NCBI RefSeq assembly: GCF_010747415.1
Contig: NZ_JAAGNZ010000001.1
Location: 1,054,001-1,118,000 of the forward strand
Direction of reading: 5' to 3'
Origin: Spirosoma agri
Lineage (GTDB): Bacteria > Bacteroidota > Bacteroidia > Cytophagales > Spirosomataceae
DNA: 64,000 bases
The notes beneath the pieces were generated by a model, which had not been told where the DNA came from, made no database searches, and was given only the letters and a program-made list of their open reading frames with translations. Of the stretch, positions 25,512 through 34,466 are shown one piece after another (within the stretch, counting starts at the first letter, position 1; every line of letters starts with the position of its first letter). The translations under genes and the position numbers were made by a program.

Positions 25512-25841
25512 ATGACAATCAAGGACGCGCAGACTACCGTTGATGACTGGATCAAAACCGTTGGCGTTCGGTATTTCAACGAACTGACCAACATGGCCAT
25601 GCTAACCGAAGAAGTTGGTGAGGTTGCCCGGATCATTGCCCGTCGCTACGGCGAACAATCGGAGAAAGAGTCGGATAAGAACAAAGATCTGGGTGATGAA
25701 ATGGCCGACGTACTGTGGGTACTTATCTGCCTGGCGAACCAGACGGGTGTTGACCTGACCGAGGCATTTGCCAAAAATCTGGAGAAGAAGAACATACGGG
25801 ATGCAACGCGACATCTGAACAATAAGAAACTGAGCGAATAG
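25512..25841 (+). CDS. MazG-like nucleotide pyrophosphohydrolase
   Basis: Encodes 109 residues, the length of single-domain MazG-like enzymes. The metal-binding motif EEVGEVARI (about 34-42) and the second motif DEMADVLWVLICLANQTGV (about 60-78) give the EExxE...DExxD arrangement that coordinates Mg2+. These all-alpha NTP pyrophosphatases hydrolyse (d)NTPs to the monophosphate, often to remove damaged nucleotides. Its gene is packed between a DUF4177 and a peptidoglycan-binding gene; the operon role is not obvious. Confidence 0.9.
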   Translation: MTIKDAQTTVDDWIKTVGVRYFNELTNMAMLTEEVGEVARIIARRYGEQSEKESDKNKDLGDEMADVLWVLICLANQTGVDLTEAFAKNLEKKNIRDATRHLNNKKLSE

Positions 25842-25853
25842 GCCGAACGTAGT

Positions 25854-26663
25854 ATGATCAAGACCGCCTATCAGCAGGAATTACTGTTTACCGGTGTAGT
25901 GAAAAAAGGGAGTCAGGGAACCGATGTTGTGCGGGTTCAGGAATGGCTGTGTCTGAATGCGTTACGCTATCCGAAAATTGCGCTCATTACCACTATTGAT
26001 GGACAGTTTGGTCCGGCGACCGAGTTGGCGGTGAAGAATTTTCAGGCGGTATTTAAACTGACTAAAACGGGTATCGTCACGGATGCGTTGTTTGCCCGGC
26101 TTAATGCTCCGCTGTCGGTGGCTTTTCAGGCAAAATCGACGGTCAAGGATATTCGTAAAGCTGTTTTGCAACTCGCAGGTGTTCACCTCAACCAACGATC
26201 GGCTGAGCTACAGACGGATGAGGGGCAAAATAGAGGCCCCTGGGTGCGTAGTTATTGCGATGGAAACGACGGCCCCCTGTTCAAATGGTGCGTTGGTTTT
26301 GTGCAAACGGTACTGGATCAGGCTGCGTCGGAAAGAGGGCGCACTTTTACCGCAATTATGCCCCATACGCTCAGCTGCGATGTAATGGCCCGAAGCGGTA
26401 TCGAAACCGGGCGATTGACGAAATCGGCCGTAGTCCGTAAGAAGCCTAAGCTTATCCGCCCCGGTGATGTGTTTCTGCTGCGTAATCCGGACAATGACGA
26501 CTGGTTTCACATGGGTATCATTACCGCAAGTGCTGGTGACGTTATCGAGACGCTGGAAGGAAACACCGATCTGAAAGGCAGCAGTAACGGAACCGCCGTG
26601 TTCGCCCGCGTTCGTAACATACAGAAAGCAACGATTGATGTGTTCTCAATTGAAGGCTTGTAG
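25854..26663 (+). CDS. Peptidoglycan-binding protein with CHAP/NlpC-like hydrolase domain
   Basis: Encodes 269 residues. The N-terminal half (about 15-80) is a peptidoglycan-binding type 1 domain (VKKGSQGTDVVRVQEWL, DGQFGPATELAVKNFQ). The second half fits a CHAP-like cysteine peptidase/amidase: WCVGFVQTVL supplies Cys (about 142), PGDVFLLRN leads into WFHMGIIT with the His (about 218), and ETLEGNTD supplies an acidic partner. There is no signal peptide, so export would need another route, or it acts on imported or lysed-cell wall. It is the last gene of a three-gene set and overlaps the convergent lipoprotein gene by 18 bases. Confidence 0.82.
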   Translation: MIKTAYQQELLFTGVVKKGSQGTDVVRVQEWLCLNALRYPKIALITTIDGQFGPATELAVKNFQAVFKLTKTGIVTDALFARLNAPLSVAFQAKSTVKDIRKAVLQLAGVHLNQRSAELQTDEGQNRGPWVRSYCDGNDGPLFKWCVGFVQTVLDQAASERGRTFTAIMPHTLSCDVMARSGIETGRLTKSAVVRKKPKLIRPGDVFLLRNPDNDDWFHMGIITASAGDVIETLEGNTDLKGSSNGTAVFARVRNIQKATIDVFSIEGL

Positions 26664-27152
26664 CGACTGCCCATCCGGTAATTTGCCTTCGATGATGTGG
26701 TCGGTCAGCAAGCGCTTAACCACGCTCCGGGGCGGCAGCTGCTCACCCAGAGTGGGATCCGATGAGATCATTGCCTTCCAGAAAGCCTGCCCGGTGGCTA
26801 CGGATTTCATCTCGGCATTGTATTCGTAGTTCGCGCTGTTGTAGCGGCTGTAGTGTCCTGTTTTACTTAACTCAAGTGTTAAGATGACTTCGCTCTGGCA
26901 ATTCTCCGCCTGTTTTTTTATGGCTTCGTCGGGATTATCGAACGCCAACGGGCTAAGGGCTACCGTACAGACTTCGTAGCCACTGGGAAATGAGGTAAGA
27001 AAACTTTCTGCGTAACGGTCGGGTGCTTTCCGCATTTTCGTGACAACCAGAATGCGCTTGAATGCGGGAACCGCATCTGATTTCGTGTTAGACTGTATGG
27101 TTACACAGCCTGCCAGCAGGCTAATGAGCAGGAACGCAGCGATCGTTTTCAT
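26646..27152 (-). CDS. Lipoprotein of unknown function
   Basis: Encodes 168 residues. The signal is a clean lipobox, LLISLLAGC (Cys16). The mature domain begins with a hydrophobic strand (KRILVVTK) and contains SEVILTLELS and a TGQAFWKA pattern, reminiscent of lipoproteins that gather in alpha/beta folds, but no named family. The 3' end overlaps the convergent CHAP-like gene by 18 bases. Confidence 0.7.
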   Translation of the reverse strand: MKTIAAFLLISLLAGCVTIQSNTKSDAVPAFKRILVVTKMRKAPDRYAESFLTSFPSGYEVCTVALSPLAFDNPDEAIKKQAENCQSEVILTLELSKTGHYSRYNSANYEYNAEMKSVATGQAFWKAMISSDPTLGEQLPPRSVVKRLLTDHIIEGKLPDGQSLQAFN

Positions 27153-27279
27153 AATCGGTAAGCTTTTGGATTTATCCCATTATAGAAGTAACGAAAGTTA
27201 GATAGTATGGTTGTTAAAAGCTAGTTAAAGTTGATGTCCCGAGATTGTTATTATCTTACTTCGGAAACCACTCAACGAA

Positions 27280-29670
27280 ATGGTCCGATCCCTGCTGCTC
27301 CTGTTGCTTCTTTTCTCCGTTTTTTCTGTCCATTCGCAATCGACTATTGGCCTTCAGCAACCTGTCGAAGTAATCAAGGATCGGTGGGGTGTTAATCATA
27401 TTTACGCCAAGAATGAACATGATCTGTTTTTTGTACAGGGCTATTCAGCCGCTCAGGACCGACTGTTTCAGCTGGAACTATGGCGCAGACAGGCAACGGG
27501 TACGGTAGCTGAATTGCTTGGGCCGCAGGAAATCAAACGCGATATTGGTGCCCGGCTGTTTCGGTTCAGACCCGATGCCGTTCGGGGTAATATGAACCAG
27601 GAATTGCTGCATTATCATCCGCATGGTCCGCAAATTGTACAGGCCTTCGTCGATGGCATCAATGCCTACATCACCGAAATTATGAAAACACCCGAAAAGC
27701 TTCCTTTCGAGTTTCGGGTGCTTAACACAAAACCGGGACTGTGGACACCCGAAGTCGTGATTAGCCGCCATCAGGGACTTGCCTATAACGTGCGTGAGGA
27801 ACTGAATTACGGTCGGCTGGTGAAGCTGATCGGGGCCGACAAGCTGCGCGAACTGCAATGGTTTCACCCGACCGCAACCGCCAGTGAGCCAGACCTGACG
27901 CTGCGTGTCAACGGGGATGAACTCTTTCAGCCCATCCTCGAATTATACGAAGCGTTTCGTCTACCCCTGAAGTTCAAGGGCCTGCCCACCAAAGCCGATG
28001 AGGACGAAGCCCGGCGGGCTGGTGAAGGAAAAGACCAGATCGACGAGTGGTTCGACATCGAAAAGCAGTACGTCGGGTCGAACAACTGGGTCATTTCGGG
28101 CGATAAATCGGCGAGTGGCTATCCGATGCTGGCTAACGATCCGCACCGGGCGCAGTCCACACCATCACTGCGCTACTGGGTGCACCTCAGCGCACCGGGC
28201 TGGAACGTGATTGGGGCAGGAGAGCCGACACTGCCCGGCATATCGATCGGGCACAACGACTACGGCGCGTGGGGACTGACAATTTTTGAGACCGATAACG
28301 AAGATCTGTACGTCTATGAAACCAATCCGGCTAATCCGAACCAGTACCGCTACAAAGGCCAGTGGGTGACCATGAAAACGCTGACGGAAACGATTCCGGT
28401 GAAAGGAGGGCAGCCGGTTCGGGCCGAACTGAAATACACACGGCACGGTCCGGTGGTGTTCGAAGATAAACAGCATCATAAAGCCTACGCCGTTCGGGCG
28501 GGGTGGCTCGAAAAGGGCAGTGCGCCGTATCTGGCGAGTTTACGAATGAACCAGGCCAAAAACTGGGCCGAATTTCGGCAGGCGTGTACGTACAGCCGGA
28601 TTCCGGGGGAGAATATGATCTGGGCGGAGCGGCCCACTGCGACTAAGCCCGGTACGATCGGCTGGCAATCCGTTGGCCTGGCCCCCATTCGCAAAAACTT
28701 TACGGGTCTGGTTCCGGTGCCGGGTGATGGCCGGTATGAGTGGAGTGGTTACCTGCCGATTCAGCAACTGCCTGGCAAAGTGAATCCGCCGGAAGGGTAC
28801 GTAGCAACCGCAAACAACAACCTGACGCCCGTCAATTTTCCGTACCGTAACGCCGTCGGCTGGACATGGTCGTCACCGAACCGGGCTCATCGTATCGAAG
28901 AGGTGATGAACGATGGTAAACGGAAAACGATGGTCGATTTTATGGCCTTACAGGCTGATTATTTGTCTATTCCGGCCCGGACGCTGGTGCCGTTGCTGCA
29001 AAATCTGTTTTCGCCGACGGATCAAACTGAGAAGGCACTAAGCTATTTGCGTCGCTGGGATTACAAACTTGACCCAAGCTCGGTTGCGGCCTCCATTTAT
29101 GTCGCCTGGGAGGGGCAGCTCAAGCAGGCTGTTTATCAGCAGCAAGTACCGAAAAATGCGCAACCTTATTTTAGAGCACTTCCATCCAAACGCGTTTTCG
29201 ACGCGCTGCTTATACCAACACTCGCGCGTGATAGCCTGCTGCTTTCCTGCATGGACCGCGCTGTATCGGAACTCGCCGAACGGCTGGGTAGTGACATGGA
29301 CGACTGGTCGTATGGGCAGCGGAAAAACAAGCACATCACCATCACGCACCCGCTTAGTGATCTGGTTGACAAAGCGATGCAGAAAAAGATCAACTTCGGT
29401 CCGGTCGCGCGCGGTGGCTATGGTGAAACCGTCAACGCAACCGCTAATGACCTGAATCAAACGCACGGGGCGTCGTTTCGTATTTTGGTCGATACCGAGA
29501 ATTGGGACAAAACGCTGGGCGTCAACAGCCCCGGCCAGTCGGGTAATCCCGATAGTCCGCATTACGGCGATCTCTTCCCGATCTGGGCTGAAAATAATTA
29601 TTTCCCCGTCTACTTCTCGAAAGAAAAAGTGAAATCGGTGGCCGAGCAAACGACAATCATGCGCCCGTAG
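27280..29670 (+). CDS. Penicillin acylase family (Ntn-hydrolase) periplasmic enzyme
   Basis: Encodes 796 residues with a signal peptide (1-20, ending VHSQ). The family is made as one chain and cuts itself just before a serine that becomes the catalytic N-terminus of the beta subunit; here that is Ser267 in YVGSNNWVISGDKSASG. Other family marks are RWGVNHIYAKNEHDL, QGYSAAQDRLFQLELWRR and LANDPHR. Relatives hydrolyse amides such as penicillin G or acyl-homoserine lactones; the true substrate cannot be read from sequence. The length is normal for the family. The gene is single, with no flanking co-directional neighbour within 140 bases. Confidence 0.92.
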   Translation: MVRSLLLLLLLFSVFSVHSQSTIGLQQPVEVIKDRWGVNHIYAKNEHDLFFVQGYSAAQDRLFQLELWRRQATGTVAELLGPQEIKRDIGARLFRFRPDAVRGNMNQELLHYHPHGPQIVQAFVDGINAYITEIMKTPEKLPFEFRVLNTKPGLWTPEVVISRHQGLAYNVREELNYGRLVKLIGADKLRELQWFHPTATASEPDLTLRVNGDELFQPILELYEAFRLPLKFKGLPTKADEDEARRAGEGKDQIDEWFDIEKQYVGSNNWVISGDKSASGYPMLANDPHRAQSTPSLRYWVHLSAPGWNVIGAGEPTLPGISIGHNDYGAWGLTIFETDNEDLYVYETNPANPNQYRYKGQWVTMKTLTETIPVKGGQPVRAELKYTRHGPVVFEDKQHHKAYAVRAGWLEKGSAPYLASLRMNQAKNWAEFRQACTYSRIPGENMIWAERPTATKPGTIGWQSVGLAPIRKNFTGLVPVPGDGRYEWSGYLPIQQLPGKVNPPEGYVATANNNLTPVNFPYRNAVGWTWSSPNRAHRIEEVMNDGKRKTMVDFMALQADYLSIPARTLVPLLQNLFSPTDQTEKALSYLRRWDYKLDPSSVAASIYVAWEGQLKQAVYQQQVPKNAQPYFRALPSKRVFDALLIPTLARDSLLLSCMDRAVSELAERLGSDMDDWSYGQRKNKHITITHPLSDLVDKAMQKKINFGPVARGGYGETVNATANDLNQTHGASFRILVDTENWDKTLGVNSPGQSGNPDSPHYGDLFPIWAENNYFPVYFSKEKVKSVAEQTTIMRP

Positions 29671-29766
29671 CTGGCTGATTGCAGGAGCGAACATCCGGAC
29701 GTAAGCAACTAGATGGGTTGCTATCAAACCGATCAAGTCATTCTGATCACCGAAAATAGGCGTTTA

Positions 29767-29802
29767 TTTGCTTTCAGCTATGTGATGAGGATCGTAGCTT
29801 TG
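29767..29802 (+). promoter_or_regulatory. Candidate promoter of the YukJ-like gene
   Basis: TTTG (29767-29770) and TAGCTTTG (29795-29802) are 24 bases apart, slightly longer than the usual 19-23 spacing. The -7 box is 23 bases before the ATG at 29826. Confidence 0.4.
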
Positions 29803-29825
29803 GTCCGACAATTTTGCTCACAATT

Positions 29826-30830
29826 ATGCCAATCGCTAACTATTGTGTATTAAAAGGACGGGTTAAAGAGCGTCAGCGGGCTACCCAGCAGATGGCCCAT
29901 TTTCAGATCCTGATCGAAGATGAGCAGGGCGTTCAGTACCGGGTTGCCGTTAACGCGAAATCGCAAGTGGCTCCCTCGGAAGTGCTTTACTTTTTCAGCG
30001 ATAACTACTCGCACGAACTGATCGATAAAATCACGCAGGCGAATTTGCCCACGGGTCTGACCACCGTACCCAGCAAACCCAACGGGCCGGCGCTCGACTT
30101 TGTGCGACGAAATCTGTTCGATACGACGCAGATGCAGCCCTTGCCGCTGGAGGTGCTAGGTGAGGACAACGATCTCAACGATAAGCTCGATCTGTACGTT
30201 AAACGCGCTATCAATAACCCGGATGCGGTGTTGTATGCTTTTGGCGAAACCTGGGGTCCGGAAACAAAGGCCGACCAGTATTTTCATTTCCAGCCCGGTC
30301 GTGGCATTCACGATATTCACATGAATCAGGGGAATGTCGGGCAGTTTGTCGCGCAGGACGGAGTCTGGCAGGATGGCGGCATATTGATTCATTTCGCCAG
30401 TACCAACCGGTGGGTGGCTTTGTTTCTGGCGTTCCAGTCGCAGTCGTTCCACACCGATGCAAACGGGCACGCCATTTCCGATGCACCGGGAGGACCCGTA
30501 CCCACGCCACAGACTGCCGACCTACACTTGATCGCAGCACTGGTGAAACCGGTTGCCGGTAAGCCTGAACGCATATACATGCTGAATGCGTCACCCAATG
30601 ACATCAATCTGGCCGGTTATAGTTTGGTTGATAAAGCGAACCGACGCGAACCGCTGACCGGAACGCTGCCAGCCGGCGACGTGCTGGTGTATGCGCTTAC
30701 GGGACAACAGGTGGTGCTGAGCAATGATGGCGGCTCGATTAGCCTGCTCGATCCAACCGGGCTGAAGGTTGCGGGTGTATCCTACACGCAGAGTCAGGTA
30801 GGTCAGGCCGGAAAATTGGTGGTGTTTTAG
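29826..30830 (+). CDS. YukJ-like DUF2278 protein
   Basis: Encodes 334 residues from the ATG at 29826 (MPIANYCVLKGRV). Residues about 1-220 fit DUF2278: the opening strand ANYCVLKGR, KSQVAPSEVLYFFSDNYSH, GRGIHDIHMNQGN and GGILIHFASTNRWVALFLAFQSQ. The last 90 residues (from about 235) form a beta-rich module like the lamin-tail/LTD fold (INLAGYSLVDKANRREPL). No signal peptide is visible, so it should be cytosolic. Molecular function of the family is unknown. Confidence 0.85.
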   Translation: MPIANYCVLKGRVKERQRATQQMAHFQILIEDEQGVQYRVAVNAKSQVAPSEVLYFFSDNYSHELIDKITQANLPTGLTTVPSKPNGPALDFVRRNLFDTTQMQPLPLEVLGEDNDLNDKLDLYVKRAINNPDAVLYAFGETWGPETKADQYFHFQPGRGIHDIHMNQGNVGQFVAQDGVWQDGGILIHFASTNRWVALFLAFQSQSFHTDANGHAISDAPGGPVPTPQTADLHLIAALVKPVAGKPERIYMLNASPNDINLAGYSLVDKANRREPLTGTLPAGDVLVYALTGQQVVLSNDGGSISLLDPTGLKVAGVSYTQSQVGQAGKLVVF

Positions 30831-30835
30831 CGTGA

Positions 30836-30880
30836 AGAACAGGGTCGTAATCGCCACTAGTTGACCGGCGGCCCTGTTCT
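30836..30880 (+). terminator. Hairpin after the YukJ-like gene
   Basis: AGAACAGGG (30836-30844) pairs with CCCTGTTCT (30872-30880), six bases after the stop codon. No T tract follows, so it is a weaker terminator candidate. Confidence 0.55.
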
Positions 30881-30884
30881 CTGA

Positions 30885-30917
30885 TTTGTAAATCGGTGGT
30901 TTGGGGCATTACCTTTG
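30885..30917 (+). promoter_or_regulatory. Bacteroidota-type promoter of argS
   Basis: TTTG (30885-30888) and TACCTTTG (30910-30917) are separated by 21 bases, an excellent fit to the Bacteroidota -33/-7 consensus. Transcription should start near 30924, which leaves almost no leader for an ATG at 30927 and favours the ATG at 30942. Confidence 0.7.
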
Positions 30918-30941
30918 TGATTCGTAATGGAATCCAACCGA

Positions 30942-32741
30942 ATGGACATACAGGAGCAAGTAAAAAGCGACATACAGCAGGCAATCCAGGCACTCTTCCA
31001 GACAACCATGGACGACGTGACCTTACAACCAACCAAGAAAGAATTTGAGGGACTTTATACCTTTGTCACCTTTTCGCTAACCAAAGCGCTCCGGCAGGCT
31101 CCCGCCCAGATCGGACAGGCTATCGGTACCTGGTTAGCGCAAAACAGCCCGATCGTCAGTGGTTTCAACGTGGTGCAGGGCTTTCTGAACCTTAGCATTG
31201 CCGATGCTGCCTGGGTTAATGTACTGAATGCTATTGCGGCCAATCCATCGTTTGGTGTACTACCGAAGAAAGAGCAGTCGGTGATGGTTGAATTTTCGTC
31301 GCCCAATACCAACAAACCCCTCCACCTCGGACATCTGCGCAACAACTTTCTGGGTGACTCGGTCAGTCGGATTCTGACCGCTAATGGCTACGATGTTGTC
31401 AAAGCCTGCATCGTCAATGATCGCGGCATTCACATTTGCAAGTCCATGCTGGCGTATAAACTGTTCAGCAATGGCGAAACACCGGAGTCGTCGGGCCTGA
31501 AGGGTGACCACCTGATCGGGAAATATTACGTGTTGTTCGACAAAGCCTACAAAGCACAGGTTGCCGAAATGGTCGAACAGTGGCAATCTGGTACGCCTGT
31601 GACGAAGGAAGAAGCGGAAAAAACGGCTCCGCTGATGCAGGAAGTGCAGCAGATGCTACGGCTGTGGGAGCAGGGCGATCCCGAAACGGTTGCGCTCTGG
31701 AGCCAGCTCAATGCCTGGGTGTATGAAGGCTTCGACGCTACGTACCGTACGATTGGCGTCAGTTTTGACAAGACCTACTACGAATCGAATACCTACATCC
31801 TGGGTAAGGAAGTCGTTGAAGAAGGCTTGCAGAAGGGCGTTTTCTACCGGAAAGAAGACAGCTCGGTCTGGATCGACTTAACCGAAGAAGGACTCGATCA
31901 GAAACTCGTCATGCGTTCAGACGGTACATCGGTATACATGACCCAGGATTTGGGTACGACCGACCTGAAAGCGGAAGATTACCATACCGATCGGCAAATC
32001 TGGGTGGTGGGCAACGAACAGGATTACCACTTCAAGGTATTGTTTGCCATTCTGGGCCGGTTGGGCCGGACCTATGCCGACGGTTTGTATCACCTGTCTT
32101 ACGGCATGGTCGATCTGCCGACGGGTAAGATGAAATCCCGCGAAGGTACGGTTGTCGATGCCGACGATCTGGTTCAGGAAACCATTGATGCGGCTTCTAC
32201 CGCTGCCGATGAGGCCGCCAAAGGGAAACTCGATGAATTCAGTGAGACCGAAAAAGCAGCTCTTTTCCAGATGTTGGGCCTCGGGGCGCTGAAATATTAT
32301 CTGTTGAAGGTTGATCCGCAGAAGCGAATGCAGTTCAACCCGGCCGAATCGGTCGATTTACACGGAAACACGGGGCCTTACATTCAGTATGTTCACGCCC
32401 GGATTCGGTCGGTTCTGCGGAAAGCCAGCGATATGGGAATTTCGCTGGAAGGGGCCGTTACGGTGTCGCAACTTGACGAGATTGAACAGCAACTGGTGTT
32501 CCTGTTGAGCCAGTATCCGCAGCGCGTAGCTGAGGCTGGGGCCGACTATGCTCCATCGTACATTGCGCAGTATGTGTATGAACTGGCGAAGACGTTCAAC
32601 CAGTTTTATGACAAGCTATCGATCCTGAAAGAAACCGATGCAATCAAGCTACATTCACGGCTAATCCTGTCAAAATCAGTTGGTGAAACTATTCGTTCGT
32701 CAATGGGTTTATTGGGCATAGACGTACCTGAGAAAATGTAG
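30942..32741 (+). CDS. argS: Arginyl-tRNA synthetase
   Basis: Encodes 599 residues from the ATG at 30942 (MDIQEQVKSDIQ); the ATG at 30927 would sit about three bases after the predicted transcript start. The class I signatures are HLGHLRNN (HIGH form, about 128-135) and KMKSREGT (KMSKS form, about 397-404), with SSPNTNKPLHLGH before the first. The N-terminal add-1 domain (about 1-90) and the C-terminal anticodon-binding DALR domain (about 480-599) are present. The reaction charges tRNA-Arg with arginine. Length is normal. Confidence 0.97.
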   Translation: MDIQEQVKSDIQQAIQALFQTTMDDVTLQPTKKEFEGLYTFVTFSLTKALRQAPAQIGQAIGTWLAQNSPIVSGFNVVQGFLNLSIADAAWVNVLNAIAANPSFGVLPKKEQSVMVEFSSPNTNKPLHLGHLRNNFLGDSVSRILTANGYDVVKACIVNDRGIHICKSMLAYKLFSNGETPESSGLKGDHLIGKYYVLFDKAYKAQVAEMVEQWQSGTPVTKEEAEKTAPLMQEVQQMLRLWEQGDPETVALWSQLNAWVYEGFDATYRTIGVSFDKTYYESNTYILGKEVVEEGLQKGVFYRKEDSSVWIDLTEEGLDQKLVMRSDGTSVYMTQDLGTTDLKAEDYHTDRQIWVVGNEQDYHFKVLFAILGRLGRTYADGLYHLSYGMVDLPTGKMKSREGTVVDADDLVQETIDAASTAADEAAKGKLDEFSETEKAALFQMLGLGALKYYLLKVDPQKRMQFNPAESVDLHGNTGPYIQYVHARIRSVLRKASDMGISLEGAVTVSQLDEIEQQLVFLLSQYPQRVAEAGADYAPSYIAQYVYELAKTFNQFYDKLSILKETDAIKLHSRLILSKSVGETIRSSMGLLGIDVPEKM

Positions 32742-32807
32742 AATCCAGCCATTCGTATTCCGCGTACATAGCGTATTGTCCAAACTCTTACGTATAACCA
32801 GTTAACC

Positions 32808-33425
32808 ATGAAAAAAGCACTACTGCTGTCGGCCGTTGTTGCCGTAGCATTCATTACATCCAGTTTTATGTCTCTATCAACACTTGTCAAAGGCATCTTC
32901 AGCGATAAGAGCGAAGTTGCTGCGGCCCCGGCCAATGCCGCTGCGCCTACAAAAAGTCTGTATGATTTCACGGTTAAATCACTCGACGGCAAACCGGTTT
33001 CGCTGAGTGGTTTCAAAGGAAAGAAGGTGGTGATTTTGAACGTCGCATCGAAATGTGGGTTTACGCCACAATACGCCGATTGGGAAAAATTCTACAAAGA
33101 GCACGGCAGCAAAATTGTCGTTCTGGGTTTTCCCGCCAATAACTTTGCCAGCCAGGAACCGGGTAGCAGCGAAGACATTGCTGCGTTTTGCCAGAAAAAT
33201 TATGGGGTGACATTTCCCATGTTTGAAAAAGTAGACGTAGTTGGCGACAACCAGTCTCCGCTGTACAAGTGGCTGACTACTAAGTCGATGAACGGTTGGA
33301 ACGAAAAAGCACCAACCTGGAATTTCTGCAAATACGTGATCAACGAAAAAGGCGAACTAACGCACTTCTTCGCTTCCAAAGTGAAACCAGAAGACGACGA
33401 GTTTAAGAAAGCCGTTGGCATGTAA
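32808..33425 (+). CDS. Exported glutathione peroxidase-family thiol peroxidase
   Basis: Encodes 205 residues, about 40 longer than cytosolic relatives because of an N-terminal signal (MKKALLLSAVVAVAFITSSF) and a short Ala/Pro linker. The peroxidase core (about 48-203) starts with LYDFTVKSLDGKPVSL. The peroxidatic cysteine is Cys83 in NVASKCGFTPQY; FPANNFASQEPG carries the conserved motif, and WNFCKYVI replaces the usual WNFTKF with a second Cys. Such enzymes reduce hydroperoxides, usually with thioredoxin as donor in bacteria. Export suggests a periplasmic role. A long hairpin closes the gene. Confidence 0.92.
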   Translation: MKKALLLSAVVAVAFITSSFMSLSTLVKGIFSDKSEVAAAPANAAAPTKSLYDFTVKSLDGKPVSLSGFKGKKVVILNVASKCGFTPQYADWEKFYKEHGSKIVVLGFPANNFASQEPGSSEDIAAFCQKNYGVTFPMFEKVDVVGDNQSPLYKWLTTKSMNGWNEKAPTWNFCKYVINEKGELTHFFASKVKPEDDEFKKAVGM

Positions 33426-33440
33426 TTGATACTTAAGTAG

Positions 33441-33513
33441 TCAATGCATGAACGAGCGAACGGGTGAATAGATCGTAATGATCCGTTCACTCGTTCGCTC
33501 GTTCATGCATTGA
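33441..33513 (+). terminator. Long hairpin terminator
   Basis: TCAATGCATGAACGAGCGAA (33441-33460) and its reverse complement ending at 33513 form a perfect outer stem of 22 base pairs. The inside continues with further pairing (GGTGAAT..ATCC/GTTCAC). The element lies between the peroxidase gene and menA and covers the bases just before the menA start. Confidence 0.75.
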
Positions 33514-33524
33514 CCCATTTACCT

Positions 33525-34436
33525 ATGACGAAAAATTGGATTGCTGCGGCTCGTCCGCGTACGTTACCGCTGTCATTAGCCAGTATCATTCTGGGTAGTT
33601 TCCTGGCTGCTGGATCGTCGACAACGACTGGTCATTTCAGCTGGCAGATCGCGCTACTTGCCGCACTAACAACCATCTTTCTGCAAATTCTCTCCAATTT
33701 TGCCAACGATTATGGCGATGCCGTATCGGGCAAAGACACTGAGCTGCGGGTAGGTCCACGACGGGCGGTTGCCACGGGTGACATCACCAAAGAAGCGATG
33801 ATGCGGGCCATTATCGTGACGTCAGTACTATCGCTGGTAAGTGGTATATGGCTGCTTACTGTCGCCTTTTTCGACGCGGGACCGAAGCTTTTCTGGTTTT
33901 TTCTAATTCTTGGCCTCTTGAGTATTGCGGCTGCTATTGGGTATACGAATGGAAAGCGTCCCTATGGTTACGCTGGTTTCGGTGATATTGCCGTGCTGCT
34001 ATTTTTCGGTTGGGTTGGTGTGCTGGGAACGTATTTTCTCCACACGCTTTCCTTTGATCCGATTTTATTATTGCCCGCCACCAGTGTTGGCTTGTTTGCG
34101 ACGGGCGTTCTGAATATCAATAATATCCGTGATATTGAAACGGATACCATGACGGGTAAACGCTCCATTCCGGCACGCCTGGGTTTGCCGCTGGCTATTC
34201 GTTATCACTGGGGCTTACTGATTGCCGGTATGTTCTGCGCGCTGGCGTATTCGTTCCTGACTGAGGCTCCGCTTCCGGGTTACATTTATGTGCTCGCTTT
34301 CCCGTTGTTTGTACTAAATGGACGGGCGGTCGCTACGCACAACCGCCCTGTTGAACTCAATGCCCGACTCGGCCAACTCGCTCTGTCTACCCTGCTGTTC
34401 GTCGTCCTGTTCGGAGTCAGTCAGCTTATGCGTTAG
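33525..34436 (+). CDS. menA: 1,4-dihydroxy-2-naphthoate octaprenyltransferase
   Basis: Encodes 303 residues from the ATG at 33525. This integral membrane enzyme attaches a polyprenyl chain to dihydroxynaphthoate in menaquinone synthesis. It carries the UbiA-type motif NDYGDAVSGKD (about 61-71) and the second acidic motif NNIRDIETDTMTGKRSIP (about 200-217), with eight to nine hydrophobic helices. WIAAARPRTLPLSLA at the N-terminus is characteristic of MenA. No other men genes are in the window. The gap to the preceding gene is occupied by a long hairpin. Confidence 0.94.
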   Translation: MTKNWIAAARPRTLPLSLASIILGSFLAAGSSTTTGHFSWQIALLAALTTIFLQILSNFANDYGDAVSGKDTELRVGPRRAVATGDITKEAMMRAIIVTSVLSLVSGIWLLTVAFFDAGPKLFWFFLILGLLSIAAAIGYTNGKRPYGYAGFGDIAVLLFFGWVGVLGTYFLHTLSFDPILLLPATSVGLFATGVLNINNIRDIETDTMTGKRSIPARLGLPLAIRYHWGLLIAGMFCALAYSFLTEAPLPGYIYVLAFPLFVLNGRAVATHNRPVELNARLGQLALSTLLFVVLFGVSQLMR

Positions 34437-34466
34437 TTGAACTTTTCGGCAACCAAACTCATTCGG

